This document shows positions 37,981-46,748 of a DNA stretch of 64,000 nt, piece after piece. The translations under genes were made by a program, and so were the position numbers. The notes below the pieces were generated by a model, which made no database searches, was not told the origin of the DNA, and saw only the letters and a list, made by a program, of their open reading frames with translations. Every line of letters starts with the position of its first letter. Position 1 is the stretch's first letter. The stretch comes from Scytolyngbya sp. HA4215-MV1 (GTDB lineage: Bacteria; Cyanobacteriota; Cyanobacteriia; Leptolyngbyales; Leptolyngbyaceae), in assembly GCA_019359045.1 (NCBI GenBank), contig JAHHIA010000018.1, forward strand, positions 1 through 64,000, given 5' to 3'.

Positions 37981-38271
37981 ACCATCGTAGGACATCGACC
38001 ATGACGTCCGTAGCAGTTCCCCGGTTTCTGGTTTAGATTCAACAGTCAATTCTGTCATCACTACGGAAATCGGGGGATCTGTTCTCCAGAGTCTATCTCT
38101 CCTTGTCCAAAAGCCAAGTCATTAAGATTTTTGAGTCAGAGAAGCAATAGCCCAGCGAAACTGTGAAGGAGTTGTAAATTAAAGATATCCCTTCAATTTT
38201 CCTTAACCCCGCTCCGGATTCAGAGGATGCTTGACAAGTCGCAATCTGCTGCGACCAGAAAGGAGTATCAG

Positions 38272-38373
38272 ATGAATACTCTCTCCGAATACGAAAATTT
38301 CTCTAAATACTATGGTCTTGCGGTTCGCATTGAGTCAGACCTAAAGCCGTCCCTCCAAAACCAAGGTATCTGA
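38272..38373 (+). CDS. Possible 33-aa protein upstream of the stress protein gene
   Basis: ATG 38272, preceded by AGAAAGGAG at ideal spacing, opens 33 codons (MNTLSEYENFSKYYGLAVRI and on) to TGA at 38371. The strong ribosome binding site and codon use look real. It ends 53 nt before the universal stress protein start, so it may be co-transcribed with it or act as a leader ORF. No family recognised; only sequence conservation could settle whether it is expressed. Confidence 0.5.
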   Translation: MNTLSEYENFSKYYGLAVRIESDLKPSLQNQGI

Positions 38374-38426
38374 AAAAGCGATTGATTGAAAACTTGTATT
38401 TCATCTCGTATAAGAGGTTTCAGCGT

Positions 38427-38954
38427 ATGTTTCAACGAATCTTAGTTGCCGTAGACAGTTCCGATGCTGGCAAACATATTTTTGAAGCAGCCTTATCTTT
38501 TGCTAAAGCAACCCACGCCAGTTTGATGCTGTTGCATGTCCTGTCTCCGTTTGATGAAGGCTACCCTAATCCGGTTTATCCGGGTTCAGATAGCGTTTAT
38601 CCATCCCTCCATACCGAAGCACTTCGACAATATATGGGGCAACTCGAACGTTTGGAGAAAGAAGGCATTGAGCTGTTGCAGGAGCTAGCGGATCAAGCTG
38701 CTGAAGCGGGTATCACGGCTGAATTTACCCAAAATCTGGGTGATCCTAGTCGGATTATTTGTGATTTGGCACGCACCTGGAATGCTGACTTGGTCGTCAC
38801 GGGGCGGCGAGGACGTAAAGGGCTGACCGAATTCATTTTAGGCAGTGTTAGTAACTATGTGATTCATCATGCACCTTGCTCTGTCATGGTCATTCAAGGA
38901 AAAAATGAAGTGGCGATCGACAGCAATAACGAAAAAGCAGCCGTTGTCAGCTAG
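38427..38954 (+). CDS. Universal stress protein (UspA family)
   Basis: 175 aa. I chose ATG 38427, giving MFQRILVAVDSSDAGK, the family's canonical start, with AAGAGG upstream; the frame is open to 38382 but those residues do not belong to the fold. The ATP-binding loop GRRGRKGLTEFILGS fits the G-2x-G-9x-GS pattern and is followed by VSNYVIHHAPCSVMVIQ. It is the nucleotide-binding class. Usp proteins bind ATP and support survival under stress; targets are unknown. Confidence 0.9.
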   Translation: MFQRILVAVDSSDAGKHIFEAALSFAKATHASLMLLHVLSPFDEGYPNPVYPGSDSVYPSLHTEALRQYMGQLERLEKEGIELLQELADQAAEAGITAEFTQNLGDPSRIICDLARTWNADLVVTGRRGRKGLTEFILGSVSNYVIHHAPCSVMVIQGKNEVAIDSNNEKAAVVS

Positions 38955-39408
38955 CGATAGGAATACTGCACGCCAGGATTTCAGGGTTTATTCTTCAGGT
39001 TTGTTCGCCATACTTAGAGATTTGCCCCGCTCGTCTAGGTATTGCTAGCTTTCCCAGATATCCGCTTCGCTCCTGCCTGTTCCTTCAAGGGAATTAACCC
39101 AACCGCGTAGAGATTGTCCATCTCTGCGCGGTTTGTATATGCCTCTTCAGCATCCCTTACCCACTAAAACATCTGATCAGAACCCGCATCTACTGAAGAC
39201 TTGCTGTGGTAACTTATAGGGGTTTGGTTTTTTGCTTCATGAAGGGGGAACCTGGTGTATATGCAATAAGTCAGGCATATCGAGTCTTTTGCAATGAAAA
39301 CTGCTTGAAAGATTCGCAACTTTAAAGGGATTTCAGGCGCCAAGAATCCTCAATCGTATCGTCTCGACCAATAAGCTTTTACCAGCTGTCCTTTTTACCC
39401 CCGCTCAA
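38955..39408. other. Intergenic region before the glycosyltransferases
   Basis: No gene in about 450 nt. Holds one terminator-like hairpin (39101-39133) and the promoter region of the glycosyltransferase gene. Confidence 0.4.
39101..39133 (+). terminator. Terminator-like hairpin
   Basis: AACCGCG-T-AGAGAT, loop TGTCC, ATCTCT-G-CGCGGTT, followed by TGTATATGCC. The stem is strong but the T-tract is weak. It lies about 150 nt after the universal stress protein gene. Confidence 0.55.
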
Positions 39409-40869
39409 ATGAACTTATTATTTGTACTGCACAATTGGATTGGTTATGCCCCACATGGCGGCACCGAGATTCATGCTCAGGACATTATTAAAGCGTTCAA
39501 ACAGTATTCAACTCATCATATTTATATCCTGTTTCCTGATCTCAGAGAATGTAAAGGTGCGATTGATAAATTCCTAATTCTGGATACTCGCAACGGGGCA
39601 GTTAAAACAATTAAATTAAATTTTCCAATTACTTTTGAATGCTATAAACATGCAGAATGGTCTACGATCGCAGCCTCCATCATTCATCAATATCAGATTG
39701 ATATTGTCCATTTCTTTCATCTTCTGCATTACCCATTAAATTTTCCGCTAATTGCCAAGCAATCGGGTGCGAAAGTAATCGTTTCTTTTCATGATTATTT
39801 TCTGGTGTGTCCTCAGTTTAATCTTTTAAAGGAGAATGTAAGGTTCTGCGGTTATCCTGATGCTTCACTAAGTACTTGCGATCTGTGCTTAAAGCAGACC
39901 TTTGGCTATCAACCAGGTACACAGGAAACCAGACGACATTTAATTTCTCAGGTCTTGTACCATATCGATGCAGTGCACTATGCTTCACAAGATCAAAAAT
40001 CAAGAATTGAGGCAGCATACCCTTACTTACAACAAAAAGCCAGCATGACGATGGGGGTCGGCTTAGAGCGCAGTTTAGATCCAATTCTACTAGGAGATAA
40101 AAAACTCGATGCCAGTCAACCTTTGACTGTGGCTTGTGTCGGCAATTTTAGTATTAATAAAGGCGCCGATTTACTTTTAAGAGTGATTGATTATTACTGT
40201 TTTAAGGGATTTTCAAATATTCAAATCAATATTTATGGGAATTTGCATCCTCCTTACGAAGCAGTGCTCAAAAATATTGCCCAAGTTGCTCCACTCAAAT
40301 TGCACGGGGCATACTCTCCCGATCAACTCCCTGTATTGCTTAAAGCGTGTGATGTTGCTCTATTTGCTTCAATTTGGCCCGAAACATTTGTCCTCGCTCT
40401 CTCTGAAGCTTGGGCGTGTGGATTAATACCGATCGCCCCCAAACTAGGAGCCTTTCAAGAGCGTATTATTCATGACAAAAATGGTATTCTTTACGATCCG
40501 CTCGATCCAGGTTCTATTATCGACATACTCAATGATTTGGCAGCGCATCGAGAGAAGCTTTCTCATTTTTTGAGTGAGATTCATCACGTCCAGTACCCAT
40601 CTATCAAGGATAATTTGACTGAATATCTAGCGTTATATGAAAAAGTTTTGAGCAGTCCAGAGCCGCTTGCAGATGCCCTCGCACGTATGGTGATGACCCC
40701 TTATCCAGATTTTTGGCATAGCCAATCTACGCCTGCCATTGTGCAAATAAATCCAGTGCAATCAAGCAACTTAATCAAAAAAGCCTGGAGGATTTATCGC
40801 CAAGAGGGATTGAATTATATGCTAGTAAAAGGGCTGAAGTACATCAAAGTGCGGTTACTCAAGATGTAA
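39409..40869 (+). CDS. Glycosyltransferase family 4 protein
   Basis: 486 aa, GT-B fold. The N-terminal acceptor half starts MNLLFVLHNWIGYAPHGGTEIHA, with the glycine-rich GGTE loop. Residues about 125-170 hold a cysteine cluster (CPQFNLL, FCGYPD, STCDLCL) after HDYFLVC, common in GT4 enzymes and probably metal-binding. The donor half contains VGNFSINKGADLLL and the nucleotide-sugar motif ETFVLALSEAWACG (E-x7-E). It likely builds a cell-surface or extracellular polysaccharide. Two CgeB-like genes follow, suggesting one glycan-related locus; lower GC and AT-rich spacing are seen across this trio. Confidence 0.85.
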   Translation: MNLLFVLHNWIGYAPHGGTEIHAQDIIKAFKQYSTHHIYILFPDLRECKGAIDKFLILDTRNGAVKTIKLNFPITFECYKHAEWSTIAASIIHQYQIDIVHFFHLLHYPLNFPLIAKQSGAKVIVSFHDYFLVCPQFNLLKENVRFCGYPDASLSTCDLCLKQTFGYQPGTQETRRHLISQVLYHIDAVHYASQDQKSRIEAAYPYLQQKASMTMGVGLERSLDPILLGDKKLDASQPLTVACVGNFSINKGADLLLRVIDYYCFKGFSNIQINIYGNLHPPYEAVLKNIAQVAPLKLHGAYSPDQLPVLLKACDVALFASIWPETFVLALSEAWACGLIPIAPKLGAFQERIIHDKNGILYDPLDPGSIIDILNDLAAHREKLSHFLSEIHHVQYPSIKDNLTEYLALYEKVLSSPEPLADALARMVMTPYPDFWHSQSTPAIVQINPVQSSNLIKKAWRIYRQEGLNYMLVKGLKYIKVRLLKM

Positions 40870-40983
40870 ACCAACCCTAAAATCATCTTTAAAAAACACT
40901 GTTTTTATATTGAGACTCAAGCGATTTCTAACCTGCCAATCAAGCTGATCATTCTCCATTTTCAACATTTGAGAACTTTGTTT

Positions 40984-41946
40984 ATGCCGGATAAATTAAT
41001 TCACTTCGTCTGGCTGCTTCCCGAGCCAAAAGATAGCAATAAACATATTCGCCGAATGATCCAATCTGAAGCCGCTTTTGTAGACGAAAAGATTATTTTC
41101 TTACAAGCCGAAGACTATCATCTCAAAGTTGGAAAAGTTGAGCAACCTGATCTGATCATCTTCTATGGATCATTCTATAAGCCTCACTTTGACCCCTATT
41201 GCCTCATTTCAAAAATTCGCCAAACCTGGCAAACCACTTATTTATCGGCATGGCTGACTGATGATCCCTATGAATTTGATAGTGGCTATTTATTGACTGG
41301 CTATCTCGACTTTTTGTTTATTAATGACAAAAATGCCAGCCGTTACTATCATTCTGCCAAAGTCCATCCTTTACCCTTGGCGGCGGCTATGAACTTGATC
41401 GACGATCGTCCACCACTGGCACCAGAATGGGACTTTGTCTTTTGTGGAGTGGGTTTTGCTAATCGGGTTGAAGCCCTGACCGGGTTACAAAGCACGCTCA
41501 AACAGTATTCAACCTTAATTATTGGCTCTGGTTGGACGGAAGAATTAAAGTCCAGTTGTTTTTGGCTGCCTTCTGTCCCTTATGAGGAATTGTTAACTAT
41601 TTATCAAAAGAGCAAGATTGTGCTCAATTTTGCTCGTAATTTTGATTTCTGCAATACATTGTACGAGATTGTTTCTTCGACCACAGCCCCTCGGACTTTT
41701 GAAGTTGCGGCATTAGGAATTTTTCAGTTGGTATTTTTTGATAAGCCAGAAGTTTATGAGTATTTCAGTCGGGATGAATTAATTACATTCAGCAGTAAAG
41801 ATGAATTTGATCAGTTGGTCAAAAAATATTTAAGCAATGCAGAATTGCGGACTGAAATTGCTCAGAAAGCACAGAAACGAGTGCTGAATCAACATCTTTA
41901 TCGGCATCGGTTTCAAACTTTGTTAACCCGTGTCTTTAGCAGTTAA
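40984..41946 (+). CDS. CgeB-like glycosyltransferase, copy 1
   Basis: 320 aa from ATG 40984; a TTG five codons upstream is less likely. Resembles the CgeB / DUF3880 glycosyltransferase group: an N-terminal half with LIIFYGSFYKPHFDP and TDDPYEFDSGYLLTGYLDFLFINDKNA, then a GT-B-like C-terminal half with FCGVGFANRVEAL, IVLNFARN and APRTFEVAALGIFQLV. CgeB is a Bacillus spore-surface glycosylation protein; cyanobacterial relatives are assumed to modify surface glycans or proteins. It shares its layout with the next gene, 34 nt downstream, so the two look like an ancient tandem duplication. Confidence 0.75.
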   Translation: MPDKLIHFVWLLPEPKDSNKHIRRMIQSEAAFVDEKIIFLQAEDYHLKVGKVEQPDLIIFYGSFYKPHFDPYCLISKIRQTWQTTYLSAWLTDDPYEFDSGYLLTGYLDFLFINDKNASRYYHSAKVHPLPLAAAMNLIDDRPPLAPEWDFVFCGVGFANRVEALTGLQSTLKQYSTLIIGSGWTEELKSSCFWLPSVPYEELLTIYQKSKIVLNFARNFDFCNTLYEIVSSTTAPRTFEVAALGIFQLVFFDKPEVYEYFSRDELITFSSKDEFDQLVKKYLSNAELRTEIAQKAQKRVLNQHLYRHRFQTLLTRVFSS

Positions 41947-41980
41947 TGCGTTATCCTTATCATGTATCGCTAGTGGTGCA

Positions 41981-42958
41981 ATGCGCATATTAATTCATAA
42001 CCCCAAGCTTCCAAATAATAATTTCCATCTAATTCTTTCTATCTGGCGTGCCTGTTTAGAATCTCTACAGCTAGAAGCAGAAATTGCCAATGCTCAGTCA
42101 TTTCATTTGGCAATTCGGAACTTTCGACCGGATATCGTTTTGACGATCGGGGGCGAACAAATTCCAGACTACACATTTAAAACACTGCGAGAACAAAAAC
42201 AATTTCAATGGGTGCTTTGGACAACGGAAGATCCATTTGAAATTGCGTATCATCAAACCATTGCAAAATACTTTGACTATGTTTTCACATCTGACCAGAT
42301 GAGTCAGTCACTTTACGATCATCCGCACTGTTATTATTTGCCCTTAGCTGCGGACAGCGAACTCTTTTTTCATCCGGTCATTGAGCATCTCGAAGATTTG
42401 TTTTATGATCTGACGTTCATCGGTACAGCATGGCCCAATCGAGTTCAATTCCTCAAAAATCTCGTCACGCAAGCTAAAGTTTACGACCTCAAAATTCGCT
42501 TTATCTTGCCGACAAACCCCTATATTCCTTTGGATGTAACACAGGAAATTGGCTTGCATAAATTTGAGCATAATTTTCGTGTTTCTCCCTCAGATCTGGC
42601 AACATTACAAAACTATTCGTTATTTACCCTCACAATTTTGCGGGATTTTTCAGCCGATGGAAAGAGTAGACCGCAAACCTCACCAACTAATCGTTTTTTT
42701 GAAACCGCTTTGGCAGGCACAGGGCAGATTTTTGTCTCTAAAGAAACTACGATTACCCATTTCTTTCCGGAACTGGCAAATAGTATTTATCAGTGTCAGG
42801 AAGTCCACGAAATCATTGAGACAATCTTAGCTGCTAAAAAAACGCCTGTATCACGTAATTTGGCAGCGCAAAAGGTACAAAAATTTGTGTTGGATCATCA
42901 TTCCTATGCGCATCGCTTGCAAGAAATTCTGGCAAAGGTTTCAGGGAAACCGATCTAA
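41981..42958 (+). CDS. CgeB-like glycosyltransferase, copy 2
   Basis: 325 aa from ATG 41981 (MRILIHNPKLPNNNFH), chosen because the in-frame residues before it do not fit the family. Layout as in the preceding gene: VLTIGGEQIPDYTFKTLREQ, TTEDPFEIAYHQTIAKYFDYVFTSDQMS, FIGTAWPNRVQFL, and a C-terminal SPTNRFFETALAGTGQIF. Together with the GT4 gene it makes a three-gene glycosyltransferase run on the plus strand. Sugar donor and acceptor cannot be told. Confidence 0.75.
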   Translation: MRILIHNPKLPNNNFHLILSIWRACLESLQLEAEIANAQSFHLAIRNFRPDIVLTIGGEQIPDYTFKTLREQKQFQWVLWTTEDPFEIAYHQTIAKYFDYVFTSDQMSQSLYDHPHCYYLPLAADSELFFHPVIEHLEDLFYDLTFIGTAWPNRVQFLKNLVTQAKVYDLKIRFILPTNPYIPLDVTQEIGLHKFEHNFRVSPSDLATLQNYSLFTLTILRDFSADGKSRPQTSPTNRFFETALAGTGQIFVSKETTITHFFPELANSIYQCQEVHEIIETILAAKKTPVSRNLAAQKVQKFVLDHHSYAHRLQEILAKVSGKPI

Positions 42959-42973
42959 ACTACGATCGCGATT

Positions 42974-43435
42974 TTAACGATCGTCGCCTTTGTCCCAATA
43001 ATCTCGATGTACTGCGATCGCTTCTTCTTCCAGCACTGGACCAATCACTTCGGTTGATCGATGTCCATAGGAAAAGACCAATCGACTGGGCACATCCAGC
43101 GCTTTACCTGCATAGTCTGCAAACGCTTCTTGCGAACAGGCAAACACCACCCGCCCAATCCCTGCCCAATAAATTGCTCCCGCACACATGGCACAGGGTT
43201 CGGTACTAGTGTAGAGCGTACATTGCCGCAAGGTTTCCAAATCAAACGCTTGCGATGCTGCACTTGCCAGATTGGCTTCTGCATGTTGAGTTTTGTCGTG
43301 GTTGGTATAGATAGTGTTCTCTGCGGTCAGCAAAATTTTGTCCTCCTTGACCAGACAAGCGCCAAAGGGTTGATTGCCTTTTTGGACTGCTTGTCGAGCC
43401 AGGGCGATCGTTTTCCGGATAAAGGGTTCGTGCAT
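42974..43435 (-). CDS. Nucleoside deaminase (cytidine/deoxycytidylate deaminase fold)
   Basis: 153 aa from ATG 43435 (MHEPFIRKTIALARQA); an upstream ATG at 43501 would add 22 residues not belonging to the family. The zinc site is HAE (in TQHAEANLA) and PCAMC (in TSTEPCAMCAGAIYWAG). The sequence is closer to guanine deaminase / general nucleoside deaminases than to TadA, which normally has a different N-terminal helix and acceptor-stem contacts. Substrate uncertain. Convergent with the CgeB-like gene, 15 nt apart. Confidence 0.85.
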   Translation of the reverse strand: MHEPFIRKTIALARQAVQKGNQPFGACLVKEDKILLTAENTIYTNHDKTQHAEANLASAASQAFDLETLRQCTLYTSTEPCAMCAGAIYWAGIGRVVFACSQEAFADYAGKALDVPSRLVFSYGHRSTEVIGPVLEEEAIAVHRDYWDKGDDR

Positions 43436-43507
43436 TGCCAAAAACAAGAGGTTGCTAGATGAGGTATAAATGCCGAAATGAGAACAACCAGAGATAGTCA
43501 CTAAAAT

Positions 43508-43909
43508 TTAATCTGAAGCAGTAGTAATCAAATCACCCCGTACCCAACCTGTTACTGTAATGACCGCTTGAGTGGTACTTTGCCCCGTTACCACCCTGAC
43601 ATTAAGCCAGCAGTAGCCATCCTCTCCAGCCACTTGTTTCAAAATATCCACTGGATTACGAGAGGCAGCCACATAGCGAACTCGCGCCCGCACCGACGGC
43701 TTTTCTCGAATATTAATTGGACCATCGTGATTCGCAGACCGATCGTTGCGATCGAACAACATATAATTACCTCTGCCGCTCATCGCCTGACGAAGATTCG
43801 TACTATCCAAACAACCTTTTAATTTGGGGGCAGAACGCGCAGCATCGGGAACTACTACTACGGCTGGGAAAAAAAGTGCGATCGCAATCAGGAAAGAAAA
43901 TGCTTTCAA
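43508..43909 (-). CDS. Secreted SH3-like domain protein
   Basis: 133 aa. Starts at TTG 43909 with AGGAGATAG seven nt upstream. A signal peptide (about 1-26) precedes a small domain with ININIREKPSV-like content (GPINIREKPSVRARVRYVA) and WLNVRVVTG...TGWVRGDLI, the pattern of bacterial SH3 domains used in cell-wall or extracellular binding. Two cysteines (CLDS and YCWLNV) may form a disulfide. Function unknown. It lies 72 nt upstream of the deaminase gene. Confidence 0.68.
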   Translation of the reverse strand: MKAFSFLIAIALFFPAVVVVPDAARSAPKLKGCLDSTNLRQAMSGRGNYMLFDRNDRSANHDGPINIREKPSVRARVRYVAASRNPVDILKQVAGEDGYCWLNVRVVTGQSTTQAVITVTGWVRGDLITTASD

Positions 43910-44028
43910 GGCTATCTCCTGGGTTTTCTATTTTGCTTATAAGAGGCTTTTCCTACTGATTGAGGTAGCAAAGCCTTTAAGAAACGTTCCTAAGCAGGAC
44001 GGAGGAACTAGAAAAATTCAAAAAACAA

Positions 44029-44056
44029 GACACAGAGAATTTTACCTCTCTGTGTC
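44029..44056 (-). terminator. Terminator of htpX
   Basis: GACACAGAGA (44029-44038), loop ATTTTACC, TCTCTGTGTC (44047-44056). On the minus strand it is followed by TTGTTTTTTG. It lies about 30 nt beyond the htpX stop codon. Confidence 0.85.
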
Positions 44057-44084
44057 CTTTTAGCCCTGTGGAATAATCAGAATT

Positions 44085-44963
44085 TTAGAAACTGGGCGAA
44101 ACCCTCTGCGGCAGTTCTTGCTCCAGCCTCAGCAGATTCTCGATCCGCGCTTCAGTCGAAGGATGTGTGGAGAACAGACTGGCAAGTCCTTTACCGGAGA
44201 AAGCGTTCACAATTAGCAACGGTTCAAAGGAAGGGTTGGCTTGGAGTGGCATCTGGCGTGCGCCCATCTCTAACTTTCTCAATGCGCTTGCTAGGGCACG
44301 AGGATTGCCAGTCAACCGGGCAGAACCCGCATCGGCTTCAAATTCGCGGGTACGAGAAATTGCCATTTGGATCAGTGTAGCTGCTACCGGAGCCAGAAAT
44401 GCCGCCAGCAATAGTCCGATCGGGTTACTTCCTCGGCGATCGTCATTGTTAGAGTAGGCTGCTCCATAACTTGCCCATTGTGCCATATACGCCAGTTGCG
44501 AAATTGCCCCCCCCACCGTCGCCGCCACGGCTTGCGTTAACGTGTCCCGGTTAACGACGTGGCTCAACTCGTGGCCAATCACGGCTTCCAACTCATCAGG
44601 CGTTAGCAGATTGACAATCCCCTCAGTGACTGCAACCGCCGCATGTTGAGGGTCACGTCCAGTCGCAAACGCATTCGCTGCCGGACTAGGCACCACATAA
44701 AGCGGTGGCGTGGGAATCTCTGCTTTTTGGCTCAGCCGCTCTAACATTTGATAAAGCTCTGGGGCTTGCTCGGAGCTGACAGGTTGCGCCCCATAAGCCG
44801 ACAATGCAATTTTGTCTGAGAAAAACCAGGAACCCAGATTTAGGATGGCGGCAATCCCCAACCCTATTAATGCGCCTTCCGGGCTACCGACTATCCAGTA
44901 ACCAATTAGCGTCAACAATCCGGTGAGTAAGCCTAGCAGCGCCACTGTTTTGAACTGATTCAT
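44085..44963 (-). CDS. htpX: Membrane zinc metalloprotease HtpX (M48)
   Basis: 292 aa. Two N-terminal transmembrane helices (about 6-24 and 30-47), then a cytoplasmic M48 domain with the zinc motif HELSH at 131-135, a pair of hydrophobic segments after it, and the third-ligand region TREFEADAGSARLTGNP. HtpX degrades misfolded membrane proteins in quality control, often with FtsH. The start is supported by AAGGAG 7-8 nt upstream. It has its own terminator and appears monocistronic. Confidence 0.92.
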   Translation of the reverse strand: MNQFKTVALLGLLTGLLTLIGYWIVGSPEGALIGLGIAAILNLGSWFFSDKIALSAYGAQPVSSEQAPELYQMLERLSQKAEIPTPPLYVVPSPAANAFATGRDPQHAAVAVTEGIVNLLTPDELEAVIGHELSHVVNRDTLTQAVAATVGGAISQLAYMAQWASYGAAYSNNDDRRGSNPIGLLLAAFLAPVAATLIQMAISRTREFEADAGSARLTGNPRALASALRKLEMGARQMPLQANPSFEPLLIVNAFSGKGLASLFSTHPSTEARIENLLRLEQELPQRVSPSF

Positions 44964-45294
44964 CTTTCTCTACTCCTTGGCTTGACGATGTGCTCGAGCA
45001 TTGATATCAGCTCGCTGTCATCTTTTCATATTTCTTTCATTTTATCGATCGGTTTCTTTTAGCATCAGGAAGGAAAACCGTCCTTCAAGGTACGGAGGGC
45101 GCGTTCTAGATAGAATCTGCACTTGAGAGGCATCTCTATTAGAGATTACTTTCGTTATCGCTCAAACTAATCCCACTAGAGAAATACTTCTTAGACCTCA
45201 TCAGTACAGTTCAGCATTACGATCAACAGAAAATTCGCCAGAGGATAAAATTTCGGAGTAATCTTGGGTTTTCCCTTTATTCGTTTATCAGGTA
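44964..45294. other. Divergent promoter region htpX / MFS transporter
   Basis: No gene. AT-rich stretches on both sides probably hold the two divergent promoters; no operator is obvious. Confidence 0.4.
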
Positions 45295-46614
45295 ATGCTG
45301 CGCCTTAATCGTTATCAATGGACTGTTTTATTTGCCGCCTGGTTAGGTTGGGGCTTCGATATTTTTGACGGACTTTTGTTCAATTACATTGCCCCTAATT
45401 GTGTTCCCACACTCCTGGGTCTAACAATCGGTTCTGCCGCTGCAAAAGCTGCAACACTTTATTGGACAGGATTGTTGACTTCTATTTTGCTAATTGGGTG
45501 GGCGATCGGCGGGGTGCTGTTTGGTCAGGTCTGCGATCGCATTGGACGCACAAAGACCCTGTTGCTAACCATGCTCCTCTATGCCTTAGGAACGTTTGCT
45601 TGTGCTTTTGCCCCCAATATTTGGGTACTGGTCCTATTCAGAATCATTGCAAGTTTGGGGATTGGTGGAGAATGGGCTGCCGGAGCTTCTATGGTGGCTG
45701 AAGTTGTCCCCGAAAAATCTCGCATCGAGGCAGGTGCATTGTTGTATACCTCTGCCCCAATGGGTTTGTTTCTAGCAACCTTCGTCAATTCGCAAATTGC
45801 GGGTGCGTTGTTGCCAGGTAGCCCCGAAATCTCCTGGCGGTATGTGTTTCTCTGTGGGTTGATTCCGGCAGCGATCGCCTTCATTGTACGGTCCTTTATT
45901 CGAGAGCCTGAGCGTTGGCAACGGGTTACAGAACAGGCCGCCATGGCCAAAATTAGTGAACTGTTCACTCCGCAAATGCGACCTGCCACTCTCAGTGGAT
46001 TCTTGATGGCAGTGACTGCCCTATTGACCTGGTGGAGTTGCAATGCATTTATCCCAGTGGTCTCTGCGGGACTGGCGCAAGTTGCTGGAAAAACTCAGGG
46101 CATCATCGATCCGAAAGCCATGCAGATTATGATTGAGCATTGGAAGACCTCGACCACCTTCAGTTTCAATACGGGGGGATTGATCGGCACGCTGCTTACC
46201 ATCCCAGCAGCTAAATATTTGGGCCGCAAGTGGATGTTTTCTATCTATTTCTTGCTCTCTGCGATTGCAGTCACCGTCACATTTGGTGCCAAAATACCGG
46301 CTGAGATCCAACTATGGTCGGCGCTATATTTTGCGATCGGGTTGACAGTATTTGGCATTTTTGGCAGCTTTACCTACTATCTACCTGAGTTATTTCCAAC
46401 CCGTCTTAGAGCAACGGGTTCCGGTTTTTGTTACAACGTCGGGCGCATCATTACTGCGGCGGGTCCTTTTTTGGTGGGATATGTAGCATCCCATGCAACC
46501 AATGTTTTGCAAGGAGCCTTTGGTGTTCTGTTTTTGGTGGGTTTTGTACCTCTACTGGGACTCTGTTTTATGCCCTGGGTGATCGAAACCAAGGGTCGAT
46601 CGTTAATAGATTAA
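45295..46614 (+). CDS. MFS transporter, aromatic acid:H+ symporter-like (AAHS)
   Basis: 439 aa with 12 predicted transmembrane helices. The first helix contains GWGFDIFDGLLFNYI, with the Asp pair typical of the AAHS / sialic-acid-metabolite group; the TM2-3 loop is GQVCDRIGRTKTLL, the MFS signature, and GIGGEWAAGASMVAEVVPEKSR follows TM4. Members import aromatic acids or related carboxylates with protons. Its neighbour 134 nt downstream on the same strand is 4-hydroxyphenylpyruvate dioxygenase, so an aromatic substrate is plausible but not shown. Confidence 0.85.
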   Translation: MLRLNRYQWTVLFAAWLGWGFDIFDGLLFNYIAPNCVPTLLGLTIGSAAAKAATLYWTGLLTSILLIGWAIGGVLFGQVCDRIGRTKTLLLTMLLYALGTFACAFAPNIWVLVLFRIIASLGIGGEWAAGASMVAEVVPEKSRIEAGALLYTSAPMGLFLATFVNSQIAGALLPGSPEISWRYVFLCGLIPAAIAFIVRSFIREPERWQRVTEQAAMAKISELFTPQMRPATLSGFLMAVTALLTWWSCNAFIPVVSAGLAQVAGKTQGIIDPKAMQIMIEHWKTSTTFSFNTGGLIGTLLTIPAAKYLGRKWMFSIYFLLSAIAVTVTFGAKIPAEIQLWSALYFAIGLTVFGIFGSFTYYLPELFPTRLRATGSGFCYNVGRIITAAGPFLVGYVASHATNVLQGAFGVLFLVGFVPLLGLCFMPWVIETKGRSLID

Positions 46615-46748
46615 GAGATCTCGGTTCGATGGCTTGGTCTCAATTTGTTGGTTTCAATTAATGTGTTCTCCGGATTTCCACCTGTAGACTCTAGACTGTC
46701 AGATGTTCATCGTCTAAAGTCCAGGCGTGACCGAACAAGTTGAGACCT

